In this document: positions 1-7,453 of the stretch, piece after piece
Numbering within the stretch: position 1 is the first letter of the stretch
Layout: each line of letters begins with the position of its first letter
Assembly (NCBI GenBank): GCA_030834045.1
Contig: JAURFZ010000024.1
Coordinates: 1-13,749 of the forward strand
Source: Burkholderiales bacterium
Lineage (GTDB): Bacteria > Pseudomonadota > Gammaproteobacteria > Burkholderiales > Burkholderiaceae_A
DNA length: 13,749 nucleotides
Direction: 5' to 3'
Notes under the pieces: generated by a model
What the model saw: only the letters and a program-made list of their open reading frames with translations
The model's database searches: none
What the model was told of the DNA's origin: nothing
Made by a program: the position numbers and the translations under genes

Positions 1-1299
1 GAGACGGGTGCTGAGGGCACCTACGTTGTCTTCGACCTCGGTGGCGGTACCTTCGACGTTTCTGTTCTGAAGTTAACCAAGGGTGTCTTTGAAGTGGTGG
101 CAACCGGGGGTGATTCGCAGCTGGGCGGCGATGACTTCGACCGCCTGCTTGCCCAGGCATGGCTGTCTGCTAACGGTCTCTCGCCAGACAGGCTTGAGCA
201 TTCTCAGTGGCGTACTCTGCTTGGGCTTGCGCGGTCAAGCAAAGAGGCTTTACTCGAGCTTGATTCCGATACGAAAGAAATCTCTGAAGTCTTCGAGCTC
301 GATGCTCAAACCAGGCTGACGCTCGCAATCTCTCGTCAGGGGTTTGCCAGCCTAACCATGGAGCTTGTCGAAAGGGCTCTCGCCGCCTGTCGTCAGACCC
401 TTCAAGCTGCTCGTCTTAATCCCAGTGATGTTCAAGGTGTGGTGATGGTGGGGGGGTCAAGCCGGCTTCTCAATGTTCGGCTGGCTGTGCGTCATTTGTT
501 TGGTGACTGCCTTAAAGACACCATCGACCCCGATCAGGTTGTTGCGCTTGGGGCGGCCTCACAGGCGCATCTTCTTGCAGGCAATGCCCTTGCTAGCGAT
601 GGCTGGCTGCTTCTTGATGTGCTTGCCTTAAGCCTCGGTATCGAGACCATGGGAGGGCTTGCTGAGCGAATTCTTCCGCGCAACACGCCCATTCCGGTGG
701 CACGCGCTCAAGAGTTCACAACCTTCAAGGACGGGCAGACGTCAATGGCCATTCATGTGGTGCAGGGCGAGCGTGAGACTGTCGCCGACTGTCGCTCGCT
801 TGCCCGGTTTGAACTCAAGGGTATTCCACCCATGGTGGCGGGTGCCGCGCGTATCCGAATCACCTTCCAGGTGGATGCGGACGGGCTTTTGCAGGTCTCA
901 GCGCTTGAGACACGCTCAGGCGTCTCGGCTCAAATTGAAGTTCGCCCCTCGTACGGGCTTACAGATGACGAGATTGCCAGCATGCTCGAGCAGGCAGTGG
1001 CTCATTCTCGCGAAGATATGCAACAGCGAGCTGTTCGAGAGGCTCTGCTTGATCTTGAACAGCTCCTTGAGGCGATCTCCGCAGCCCTTGAGCAAGATGG
1101 CGATCTTCTAAGTGAGCAGGAGAGGCAGACCTTAGATAACGAGGTAACCCAGGCTAGGAAGGTTTGTGCGTCCCAAGATCGCGAGGCTTTGGTAGCAGCC
1201 TCTGAACGCCTTGGCGGGCTTGCTGATCCGTTTGCCGAGCGCCGCATGAATCGGGCGGTTTCCCAGGCCCTTACCGGGCAGTCCATTGAAAACCTTTAG
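1..1299 (+). CDS. hscA: Fe-S assembly chaperone HscA, 3' part (5' end cut by window)
   Basis: This is the last 432 codons of a specialised Hsp70 ATPase. HscA works with the co-chaperone HscB to drive Fe-S cluster transfer from the scaffold IscU in the cytoplasm. Visible are the phosphate-binding motif FDLGGGTFDVS (about residues 11-21 of the fragment), the second nucleotide-binding motif VVMVGGSSR, the interdomain linker WLLLDV, and a substrate-binding domain containing IPRNTPIPVARAQEFTTFKD and HVVQGERE, which match HscA rather than DnaK. A complete HscA is about 615-620 aa, so roughly 185 N-terminal residues lie off the left edge. The stop TAG is at 1297-1299, and fdx starts 24 nt later in the usual isc order. 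One oddity is the linker, which reads DVLALSLG where Hsp70s normally have DVxPLSLG. Family assignment is secure. Confidence 0.95.
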   Translation, partial: ETGAEGTYVVFDLGGGTFDVSVLKLTKGVFEVVATGGDSQLGGDDFDRLLAQAWLSANGLSPDRLEHSQWRTLLGLARSSKEALLELDSDTKEISEVFELDAQTRLTLAISRQGFASLTMELVERALAACRQTLQAARLNPSDVQGVVMVGGSSRLLNVRLAVRHLFGDCLKDTIDPDQVVALGAASQAHLLAGNALASDGWLLLDVLALSLGIETMGGLAERILPRNTPIPVARAQEFTTFKDGQTSMAIHVVQGERETVADCRSLARFELKGIPPMVAGAARIRITFQVDADGLLQVSALETRSGVSAQIEVRPSYGLTDDEIASMLEQAVAHSREDMQQRAVREALLDLEQLLEAISAALEQDGDLLSEQERQTLDNEVTQARKVCASQDREALVAASERLGGLADPFAERRMNRAVSQALTGQSIENL

Positions 1300-1323
1300 T
1301 CGGATCTTTCGTAAAGCCTAGGT

Positions 1324-1662
1324 ATGCCGCGAATAACCATTCTTCCTCACCCTGATATCTGCCCAGACGGGGCCAGCCTTGAGGCGGAGCCGGGTGAAAA
1401 CCTTTGCAGGCTGCTGTTAAAAAATCATATTGAAATTGAGCATGCCTGCGAGCTGTCTCGGGCCTGTACAACCTGTCACGTCATTGTACGTAAGGGCTTT
1501 CAGTCGCTGGAGCCATCCACCGAAGATGAGGACGACCTTCTTGATCGCGCCTGGGGTTTAACATCTCAGTCACGGCTTTCTTGCCAGGTGCAGCTTTTCA
1601 CAACCGACCTCGAGATTGAACTGCCTCGCTACACCATTAACCATGCCCGCGAGAACCACTAA
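1324..1662 (+). CDS. fdx: ISC-type 2Fe-2S ferredoxin Fdx
   Basis: This is an adrenodoxin-like [2Fe-2S] ferredoxin of 112 aa, the usual size, that supplies electrons during Fe-S cluster assembly in the ISC pathway. The four cluster ligands are visible as Cys42, Cys48 and Cys51 (ACELSRACTTC) and Cys87 (RLSCQV). The start MPRITILPHPDICPDGASLE and the end PRYTINHARE closely match E. coli Fdx as I know it. It follows hscA by 24 nt and is probably co-transcribed with it; the Shine-Dalgarno is weak (a TAGG very close to the ATG). No iscX follows: the stop TAA at 1660-1662 is only 4 bp from the stop of the convergent lysS gene. The assignment is secure. Confidence 0.96.
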   Translation: MPRITILPHPDICPDGASLEAEPGENLCRLLLKNHIEIEHACELSRACTTCHVIVRKGFQSLEPSTEDEDDLLDRAWGLTSQSRLSCQVQLFTTDLEIELPRYTINHARENH

Positions 1663-1666
1663 CTCT

Positions 1667-3211
1667 TTAGGCGTCCTCGCGTTTTAGAGCCGGGAATAAA
1701 ATTACGTCGCGAATGCTTGGGCTGTCGGTAAGAAGCATAACGAGCCTGTCAATGCCAATGCCGCAACCGCCTGTGGGGGGCATGCCGTACTCGAGGGCTC
1801 GAATGTAGTCGGCGTCGTAGAACATCGCCTCCTCATCACCCGCCTCCTTTGCCTCAACCTGAGCCTGAAATCGAGCAGCCTGATCCTCGGCATCGTTAAG
1901 CTCGGAAAATCCGTTTGCAATCTCGCGGCCTGTAATGAAAAGCTCGAATCTTTCCGTAATGCTGGGGTTGGAATCGGAGGCACGGGCAAGAGGGGAGACC
2001 TCAACCGGATAGTCAACAATAAAGGTTGGGTTCCAGAGCCGAGATTCAGCAACCTCTTCAAACAGTGCGAGCTGAAGAGCCCCAATACCGGCACGCGACA
2101 TAACGGGCCCCTTTATGTCAACGCCTCGCTTCTGAAGTTCCAAGCGAAGACTGTTTTCATTGTGAAGGTCAATGCCTGCAACCTCAGGTGCATTTTCTTC
2201 AATGGCCTGAACAATGGTGCGGCGGGTAAATGGTTTACTGAAATCAAGCAACTTACCTTGGTACTGCATGCTGGTCGAACCCGTAACTGCCTTCGCAACT
2301 TGGCGCAGCATTTGTTCTGTGAAGTCCATTAGCCATTGGTAGTTCGTATAGGCCGCATAGAACTCCATCATCGTGAACTCAGGATTATGGCGAGGGCTAA
2401 GCCCTTCATTTCGGAAGTTGCGATTGACCTCAAAGACGCGCTCGAACCCGCCCACAATAAGTCGTTTAAGGTAAAGCTCGGGCGCAATGCGAAGGTACAT
2501 GTCCTGGCTTAAGGCGTTGTGATGGGTGATAAAGGGTTTGGCGGCTGCACCCCCTGGAATTGGATGCAGCATGGGTGTCTCCACTTCCAAAAACTTATGC
2601 TCGGTCATGAACCGACGAAGGCTGGTAAGCGTCAACGAGCGTGCCAAAAACGTCTTTTGGGTGTCCTCATTAACAAGAAGATCAACATAACGTTGGCGAT
2701 AACGCGTTTCGGTATCGCTGAGCCCATGAAACTTATCCGGCAGAGGCCGCAGGCTTTTCGTAAGTAGGCGAATTGAGCGACAACGCACAGAGAGCTCGCC
2801 CTTCATGGTTTTAAACAGTTCTCCGCCCGCCTCGACAATATCGCCAAGGTCGTAGCGCTTGACTTCGGCGTGTTTATCTTCTCCAACCGTTTCATCATTT
2901 AAGTACACCTGAAGCCGCCCCGAGCTGTCTGCAATGGTTAGAAAACTGGCCTTTCCCTGAATACGCTTCAACATCACACGCCCCGCGATTGCAACCTGAA
3001 CGGGCGTTGCCTCAAGGTCCTCGCGGGAGTGGTTGTCGTAGCTCTTAAGAAGTTCGGCCGCACGGTGGCTTGGGTTTGCATCGTTTGGGAAGGCTGGCCC
3101 ACCCTTGGCACGAATAGCCGCAAGCTTCTGACGACGCTCGGCTATGAGCTGGTTTTCGTCCTGGGCCTGTGGGGTTGAAGAGGTCTGGTCGTGGTTATCG
3201 GGCTGGGTCAT
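1667..3211 (-). CDS. lysS: lysyl-tRNA synthetase, class II
   Basis: The protein charges tRNA-Lys with lysine using ATP in the cytoplasm. From the ATG at 3211 it is 514 aa, close to the roughly 505 aa of E. coli LysS. It has an N-terminal OB-fold anticodon-binding domain (about residues 70-145, with IAGRVMLKRIQGKASF), then the class II catalytic core: motif 1 around 200-224, motif 2 around 256-284 (FERVFEVNRNFRNEG, HNPEFTMME), and motif 3 near the C-terminus (GIGIDR, about 484-489). A TTG at 3226 would add five residues, but neither start has a clear Shine-Dalgarno sequence, so I chose the ATG. It lies downstream of prfB in the same direction, as in E. coli. The upstream gap of about 90 nt might hold its own promoter, but I cannot point to one. 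Identity is secure; the start is uncertain. Confidence 0.96.
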   Translation of the reverse strand: MTQPDNHDQTSSTPQAQDENQLIAERRQKLAAIRAKGGPAFPNDANPSHRAAELLKSYDNHSREDLEATPVQVAIAGRVMLKRIQGKASFLTIADSSGRLQVYLNDETVGEDKHAEVKRYDLGDIVEAGGELFKTMKGELSVRCRSIRLLTKSLRPLPDKFHGLSDTETRYRQRYVDLLVNEDTQKTFLARSLTLTSLRRFMTEHKFLEVETPMLHPIPGGAAAKPFITHHNALSQDMYLRIAPELYLKRLIVGGFERVFEVNRNFRNEGLSPRHNPEFTMMEFYAAYTNYQWLMDFTEQMLRQVAKAVTGSTSMQYQGKLLDFSKPFTRRTIVQAIEENAPEVAGIDLHNENSLRLELQKRGVDIKGPVMSRAGIGALQLALFEEVAESRLWNPTFIVDYPVEVSPLARASDSNPSITERFELFITGREIANGFSELNDAEDQAARFQAQVEAKEAGDEEAMFYDADYIRALEYGMPPTGGCGIGIDRLVMLLTDSPSIRDVILFPALKREDA

Positions 3212-3300
3212 GGTGGGCGATGGCAATGTCTGAGAAAAATGGGACAGGGAAAAAAGCTGCAGGCGTTCTATGGGTACATAACTGTTTTTTGGCTGGACCT

Positions 3301-4405
3301 TCAGAGCCCGTGTTTTAGGCTTGCCTCAATGAAAGGATCGAGGTCACCATCAAGAACTTTCTGAGTGTTTGAAATTTCAACGCCTGTTCGTAGGTCTTTG
3401 ATTCGGGACTGATCAAGAACGTAACTGCGAATCTGATGACCCCAGCCTACATCGGTCTTGCTGTCCTCGAGCTTTTGTTGCTCTGCCATGCGTTTGCGCA
3501 TCTCGTGCTCAAAAAGCCTTGATTTCAGCATCTTCCAGGCCTCATCGCGGTTTCGGTGCTGCGATCGGTCGTTCTGACACTGCACAACAATTCCGGTGGG
3601 AATGTGGGTCATTCGAACGGCAGAGTCGGTCTTGTTGATGTGTTGACCACCCGCACCCGAGGCTCTGTAGGTGTCGATACGAACGTCTGCGGGGTTGATA
3701 TCCACTTCAAACGAGTCATCGACCTCGGGGTAGACAAAAAGTGAGGCAAAGGAGGTGTGGCGGCCTCCGCTGGAGTCGAAGGGCGATTTGCGAACAAGTC
3801 GGTGCACCCCTGTTTCTGTTCGCAGAAAGCCAAAGGCATAGTGGCCGTTCACCTTAAGGGTGGCTGACTTAATGCCCGCAACATCCCCCTCAGACTCCTC
3901 AAGCAGTTCGGTTTTAAAGCCCTTGTTCTCGCAGTAACGAAGGTATTGCCGCAGCAGCATGGAGGCCCAGTCACAAGCCTCGGTGCCTCCCGCCCCAGCC
4001 TGAATATCAACAAAGCAATTCAGTGGGTCAGCAGGGTTGGAAAACATTCGCCGAAATTCCAAAGCCGCCACGCCTGATTCCAGGCCAAGGGCGTCGTCTG
4101 CAATGGAGGCGAGTGTCTCGTTGTCAAGCTCGTCTTGGGCAAGCTCAAAGAGCTCGATGCTTGCCAAAAGGTCTGCCTCGAGCTCACGGAGCGTGACTAC
4201 AACGCTCTCAAGAGCCTTACGTTCTTGGCTAAGTTCAAGCGATTTTTTTCGATCGCTCCATATGCTGGGGTCTTCGCTTAGACGAACAACTTCTTCAAGA
4301 CGCTGTGACTTTTTATCGAAGTCAAAGAAACCTCCGAAGGTCGGTCAGGCGGGTTTTGATGTCCTCGAGCTGAGAGGTGAGGGCGTTTCTTTTTTCGGCT
4401 TCCAT
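3301..4405 (-). CDS. prfB: peptide chain release factor 2, made by +1 programmed frameshift
   Basis: RF2 ends translation at UGA and UAA codons. The ATG at 4405 opens 27 codons (starting MEAEKRNALTSQLEDI), ending in CTT followed by an in-frame TGA at 4324-4322. Skipping one base (T4324) continues at GAC (4323) for 340 more codons to TGA at 3303-3301, giving 367 aa against 365 in E. coli. The long frame alone looks like a 288-aa protein starting at a TTG at 4167, which would lose the N-terminal helical domain and is not the real start. The stop-codon recognition tripeptide SPF is at about 207-209 and the catalytic GGQ at about 252-254, each two residues later than in E. coli. The residue matching E. 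coli position 246 is Ala (YRASGAGGQ), not the Thr of K-12. prfB starts 5 nt after the recJ stop, so the two are probably co-transcribed. Expression is expected to be self-regulated through the frameshift. Confidence 0.96.
4321..4336 (-). promoter_or_regulatory. prfB +1 frameshift site with internal Shine-Dalgarno
   Basis: Read on the minus strand the site is CGGAGGTTTCTTTGAC. An internal Shine-Dalgarno-like CGGAGG (4336-4331) sits 3 nt before the slippery CTT (4327-4325), followed by the in-frame stop TGA and a C. This is the same layout and spacing as the known E. coli element (AGGGGG, 3 nt, CTTTGAC). When RF2 is scarce the ribosome pauses at TGA, tRNA-Leu slips forward one base, and translation continues in the RF2 frame. 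Confidence 0.95.
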
Positions 4406-4410
4406 CGCTC

Positions 4411-6165
4411 TTATTGTAACTGCTCATTTCTGAGATCGGCGACGATCTCAAGCTGCAGCTCTGGCCAGCCGCGGAAACGGTTAACGCCTAGACGGTAGGC
4501 AAGATGCAGGATGGTCTCCACCGTAGGTGGCGCATTAAACCAAATGGCCTCAAGGGGTTCGCCCGCCCAAGGCTCGCCAGTTTTAGTAAGAAGGCCAAGG
4601 CGAAGCCTTTGATGACGCTCTTTCAAGGGTCGTTGATGCAAGACCTGAAAATGGTTTTCGAAGAGGGGGGGCTCAAAGCCTTGACCCCAGACCTGATCTT
4701 CAAGGGCAATTGCGCTCTCGAGGCAGAGCTGATCTGCCCGCAGTTCTCCGTCGGTCAGAATGCAGCCCGTGGCAAGCAGAGCCCCTGAGTTTTCGTACAA
4801 CTCCTTCACAGCCTGATTAAAACGTTGGTTGAAGTCTTTGAGCCGGTTTCGTTCAAGTGTGAGTCCTGCAGCCATGGCATGCCCTCCGAAACGATCCAAG
4901 AGACCTGGCTCAAGGCTATCGACCCGGGCGAGGCAGTCACGAAGATGAATTCCACCCACCGATCTTCCTGAGCCCTTAAGAAGGTCCGGGTTTTCACGGG
5001 AGGGGGCGAATGCAAATACAGGTACTCCCCAGCGCTCTTTTAACCGGCTCGCAATAAGACCCACAATGCCCTCGTGCCAGTCGGCATGACTTACAACCAA
5101 TAAATTGGATTCGGGAGCCTCGTTAAGCATCAGCTGCGACATAGCCAGGGCCTGCTCGGACTGCTCTTGTTGAATGCGTTTGCGCGCCTGGTTCAGCTCT
5201 CGCAGTTCCTCGGCCATGGCCTTTGCGCGTGTTGGGTCGGCTTCCATAAGGCAATAAATACCAAGTGACATCTCGGTTAACCGTCCGGCCGCATTGAGCA
5301 TTGGAGCAATCGCAAAGCCGAAGTCATTGGCGACTGCCTGGCTTGCGTCCCGTCCTGCAGCCTCAAACATGGCTAAAAGCCCTAAGGGCGCGATGCCTTG
5401 GCGCAGTCTAACCAGGCCCTGCTGCACAAGACGCCGATTGTCTGCACAAAGCCTTACAAGGTCTGCGACCGTGCCCATCGCAACAAGCGGAAGAAGATCA
5501 TCAATTCGGACCGGCTGGGCCTCGGGCTTTGTCTTAACAAGAAGCGTCCTGACGGCAATAAGCAGATAGAAGGCAAGGCCAACGCCTGCGATGGTCTTAA
5601 AAGGGAAGCTGCAGTCCTCGCGATGAGGATCCACCACGAGGCAGTCGGGTCGACGGGCTCCGGGAAGATGATGATCGGTAACAATCACCTCAAGGCCTTC
5701 AGACTTCGCATAGGCCACCGCCTCGACGGCGTTAATGCCGTTATCAACGGTAATGATGAGCCCAGGCGCGGTGCTGGTCTTGCGGGTTTTTGTAAGTAGC
5801 TCTTCAATAAGTGCCCGCGAGAGTCCGTAGCCAAGACGAAATCGATCGGGCACAACAAAATGGCAGGTAGCACCCATACGCCGAAGGCCGAGCACTAGCG
5901 TTGCAGTGGCGGTTGCGCCATCGGCATCGTAGTCGCCCACAACAACAATGGGTTCAGCGCGATCAATCGCCAGGAGCACCCGTTGACTCGCAGCCTCCAT
6001 GTCTTTGAGGGCTCGTGCGGGTGGAAGCCGGCTAAGCTGAATGGCCTGGTCCTCTGCGCAGTGAAGGCTGCGACGTGCGAGGCAGTTTGCCAACAACTCG
6101 TGGCAGCCGCTGGCCAGAAGGTTTGTGAAAAGATCTTGGTTCAGCTGACGCTCTTGGTGCTTCAT
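4411..6165 (-). CDS. recJ: single-stranded-DNA-specific 5'-3' exonuclease RecJ
   Basis: RecJ degrades single-stranded DNA from the 5' end in recombination, mismatch repair and base-excision repair. From the ATG at 6165 it is 584 aa (E. coli 577). DHH-superfamily metal motifs are intact: GDYDADGATA at 77-86, VDNG around 140-143, and VTDHHLP with DHH at 164-166. The DHHA1-type region follows, including APMLNAAGRL and later GGHAMAAGL. A TTG at 6201 in the same frame would add 12 residues and overlap the upstream gene by 32 nt; the ATG lies just 4 nt after that gene's stop and is preferred. The stop TAA is 5 nt before prfB. The recJ-prfB-lysS order is a known conserved arrangement, which supports the call. 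Confidence 0.96.
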   Translation of the reverse strand: MKHQERQLNQDLFTNLLASGCHELLANCLARRSLHCAEDQAIQLSRLPPARALKDMEAASQRVLLAIDRAEPIVVVGDYDADGATATATLVLGLRRMGATCHFVVPDRFRLGYGLSRALIEELLTKTRKTSTAPGLIITVDNGINAVEAVAYAKSEGLEVIVTDHHLPGARRPDCLVVDPHREDCSFPFKTIAGVGLAFYLLIAVRTLLVKTKPEAQPVRIDDLLPLVAMGTVADLVRLCADNRRLVQQGLVRLRQGIAPLGLLAMFEAAGRDASQAVANDFGFAIAPMLNAAGRLTEMSLGIYCLMEADPTRAKAMAEELRELNQARKRIQQEQSEQALAMSQLMLNEAPESNLLVVSHADWHEGIVGLIASRLKERWGVPVFAFAPSRENPDLLKGSGRSVGGIHLRDCLARVDSLEPGLLDRFGGHAMAAGLTLERNRLKDFNQRFNQAVKELYENSGALLATGCILTDGELRADQLCLESAIALEDQVWGQGFEPPLFENHFQVLHQRPLKERHQRLRLGLLTKTGEPWAGEPLEAIWFNAPPTVETILHLAYRLGVNRFRGWPELQLEIVADLRNEQLQ

Positions 6166-6169
6166 GGGC

Positions 6170-7426
6170 TCAGCCTGTATTTCGATCGTCCCAGCTTGCA
6201 AGCTGAAGCAACTTCAGCAGCGGATGGTTCTTTTTGCCTATACCGCCCTGGGATGTGAAGAGTTTCCGGGTTAGGCCCCGAAGACTTTCGATTAGCCCGA
6301 CCCTACTTGGGAAGGCCGGGTTGGCCTGTCCGTTCCTGCCTTCAGGCTGCACATAAAGCTTATATGACCATTGGTCCTGCAAAAGCACGGCCCAAGGTCT
6401 TCCAGGCCGGCCATTGGCTGCCATGCAGTGACGTCTTAAGGCCTGGATGTCTGCCAAGACTAAAGCCCATTCGGCAAGCCATTCCTCAACGCTCTGCACT
6501 TTTTTAAAAGATCGCCACTGCATATTGACCCGCTGGCCCTGGCCCGCGAGCCACTGGTGCAGGCCCTGAAACGGCAGGGGTACGTTGGTAAGGTCAGCAG
6601 CCTGAAAGAGGGCAGAGCCCGATTCTTCACGGCCCGTTTCCTTTTCGAAGGTAACCGGGGAGCCGGGAGCCAAGGGCGCCCCCATTCCCCAGGGCCAGAG
6701 GCTTTGGGTGTTGCTTGAGTCGGGGGTCATAGCAAGGGCCATTTCAAGCTCGGTCACGAACCGTCGCCAGTCGCCAGCCTGACTGCCTTGTGGCAGAAAG
6801 CCATCGGCGCCAAGCCCTTCCAAGGTCTCGGGCCATGCCGATTGCAGGTCAAAGGGCTTCTCAAAACCAAGGTAGGCACGACCCGAGGGGCTAAGGGCAA
6901 GGCTAGCATCAAGCCAATCAAGCGCAGCCTTAATTGTTTTAACAAGCTGGGGGCTCAGTGGCTGATGTGGGCGACACAGCCGTAGCTGAACCTGCTGGGT
7001 TGATACAAGCCATTGGCAGGGCTCAACGGCCATCCAGTGCCTCTGGGGCTCGGGGGCAAGGCCTTCTGCCGTGGCCTGCCAATAGGCCCAAGGCGGCTGC
7101 TGCTGCGGGGTAAGCAGGCCAAGTTCGCGAAGGCTGGCCTCAAACAGCTCCGCATAAGCGGGTTTCGGGTATTCGGGGGGCTGCTGAAGGCTGCCCCAGC
7201 CCAGCGACTTCAAGCTTAGCTCGGCAAGCATGGCATGCAACTGCGGGTCCCACTGGGCCATTGCATCAAGCCATGGCGTTTCGCCACGGCTCCCCCGCTC
7301 AATCTGCTCGCGTTCGGACGGACTAATTAGCGCGGCGTCAACCACAAGAATGGAACCCGCCCGGTCGATGAGGCGAGCGAGTTTTTTTATTTGATTGTGG
7401 TTGGAGCTATGGGAAGGAGGGGTCAT
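6170..7426 (-). CDS. uncharacterised RpfE-like protein upstream of recJ
   Basis: A 418-aa protein with no signal peptide and no membrane segment, so probably cytoplasmic. It is rich in Trp, Gln, Leu and Ala. I recognise a loose resemblance, from memory, to the beta/gammaproteobacterial family variously annotated as 'RpfE type regulatory protein' or as a phosphoglycerate-mutase-like protein, which often sits beside recJ. The most family-like stretch is around residues 225-249, TELEMALAMTP followed by NTQSLWPWGMG; the middle part has HWMAVEPCQWLV (130-141). I see no catalytic motif that proves enzyme activity, and no nucleotide-binding loop. Its stop TGA (6172-6170) is 4 nt from the recJ ATG, so it heads the recJ-prfB-lysS unit. 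The ATG at 7426 is 27 bp from the divergent lolC ATG and has no strong Shine-Dalgarno. That it is a real gene is very likely; its function is unknown. Confidence 0.8.
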   Translation of the reverse strand: MTPPSHSSNHNQIKKLARLIDRAGSILVVDAALISPSEREQIERGSRGETPWLDAMAQWDPQLHAMLAELSLKSLGWGSLQQPPEYPKPAYAELFEASLRELGLLTPQQQPPWAYWQATAEGLAPEPQRHWMAVEPCQWLVSTQQVQLRLCRPHQPLSPQLVKTIKAALDWLDASLALSPSGRAYLGFEKPFDLQSAWPETLEGLGADGFLPQGSQAGDWRRFVTELEMALAMTPDSSNTQSLWPWGMGAPLAPGSPVTFEKETGREESGSALFQAADLTNVPLPFQGLHQWLAGQGQRVNMQWRSFKKVQSVEEWLAEWALVLADIQALRRHCMAANGRPGRPWAVLLQDQWSYKLYVQPEGRNGQANPAFPSRVGLIESLRGLTRKLFTSQGGIGKKNHPLLKLLQLASWDDRNTG

Positions 7427-7453
7427 GCGCTTCAGTATGGCAAACTGCAGGCC

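Noticed and set aside
1600..1720. Bidirectional hairpin terminator between fdx and lysS
   Set aside because: No convincing inverted repeat followed by a T-run was found at the junction.
3227..3300. Lysine riboswitch or T-box leader upstream of lysS
   Set aside because: The gap is far too short for either element and no stable stem series is visible.
4167..4167. TTG at 4167 as the start of a short 288-aa RF2
   Set aside because: The upstream frame encodes the RF2 N-terminal domain and joins the ATG at 4405 through a canonical frameshift site; the 367-aa product fits the family length.
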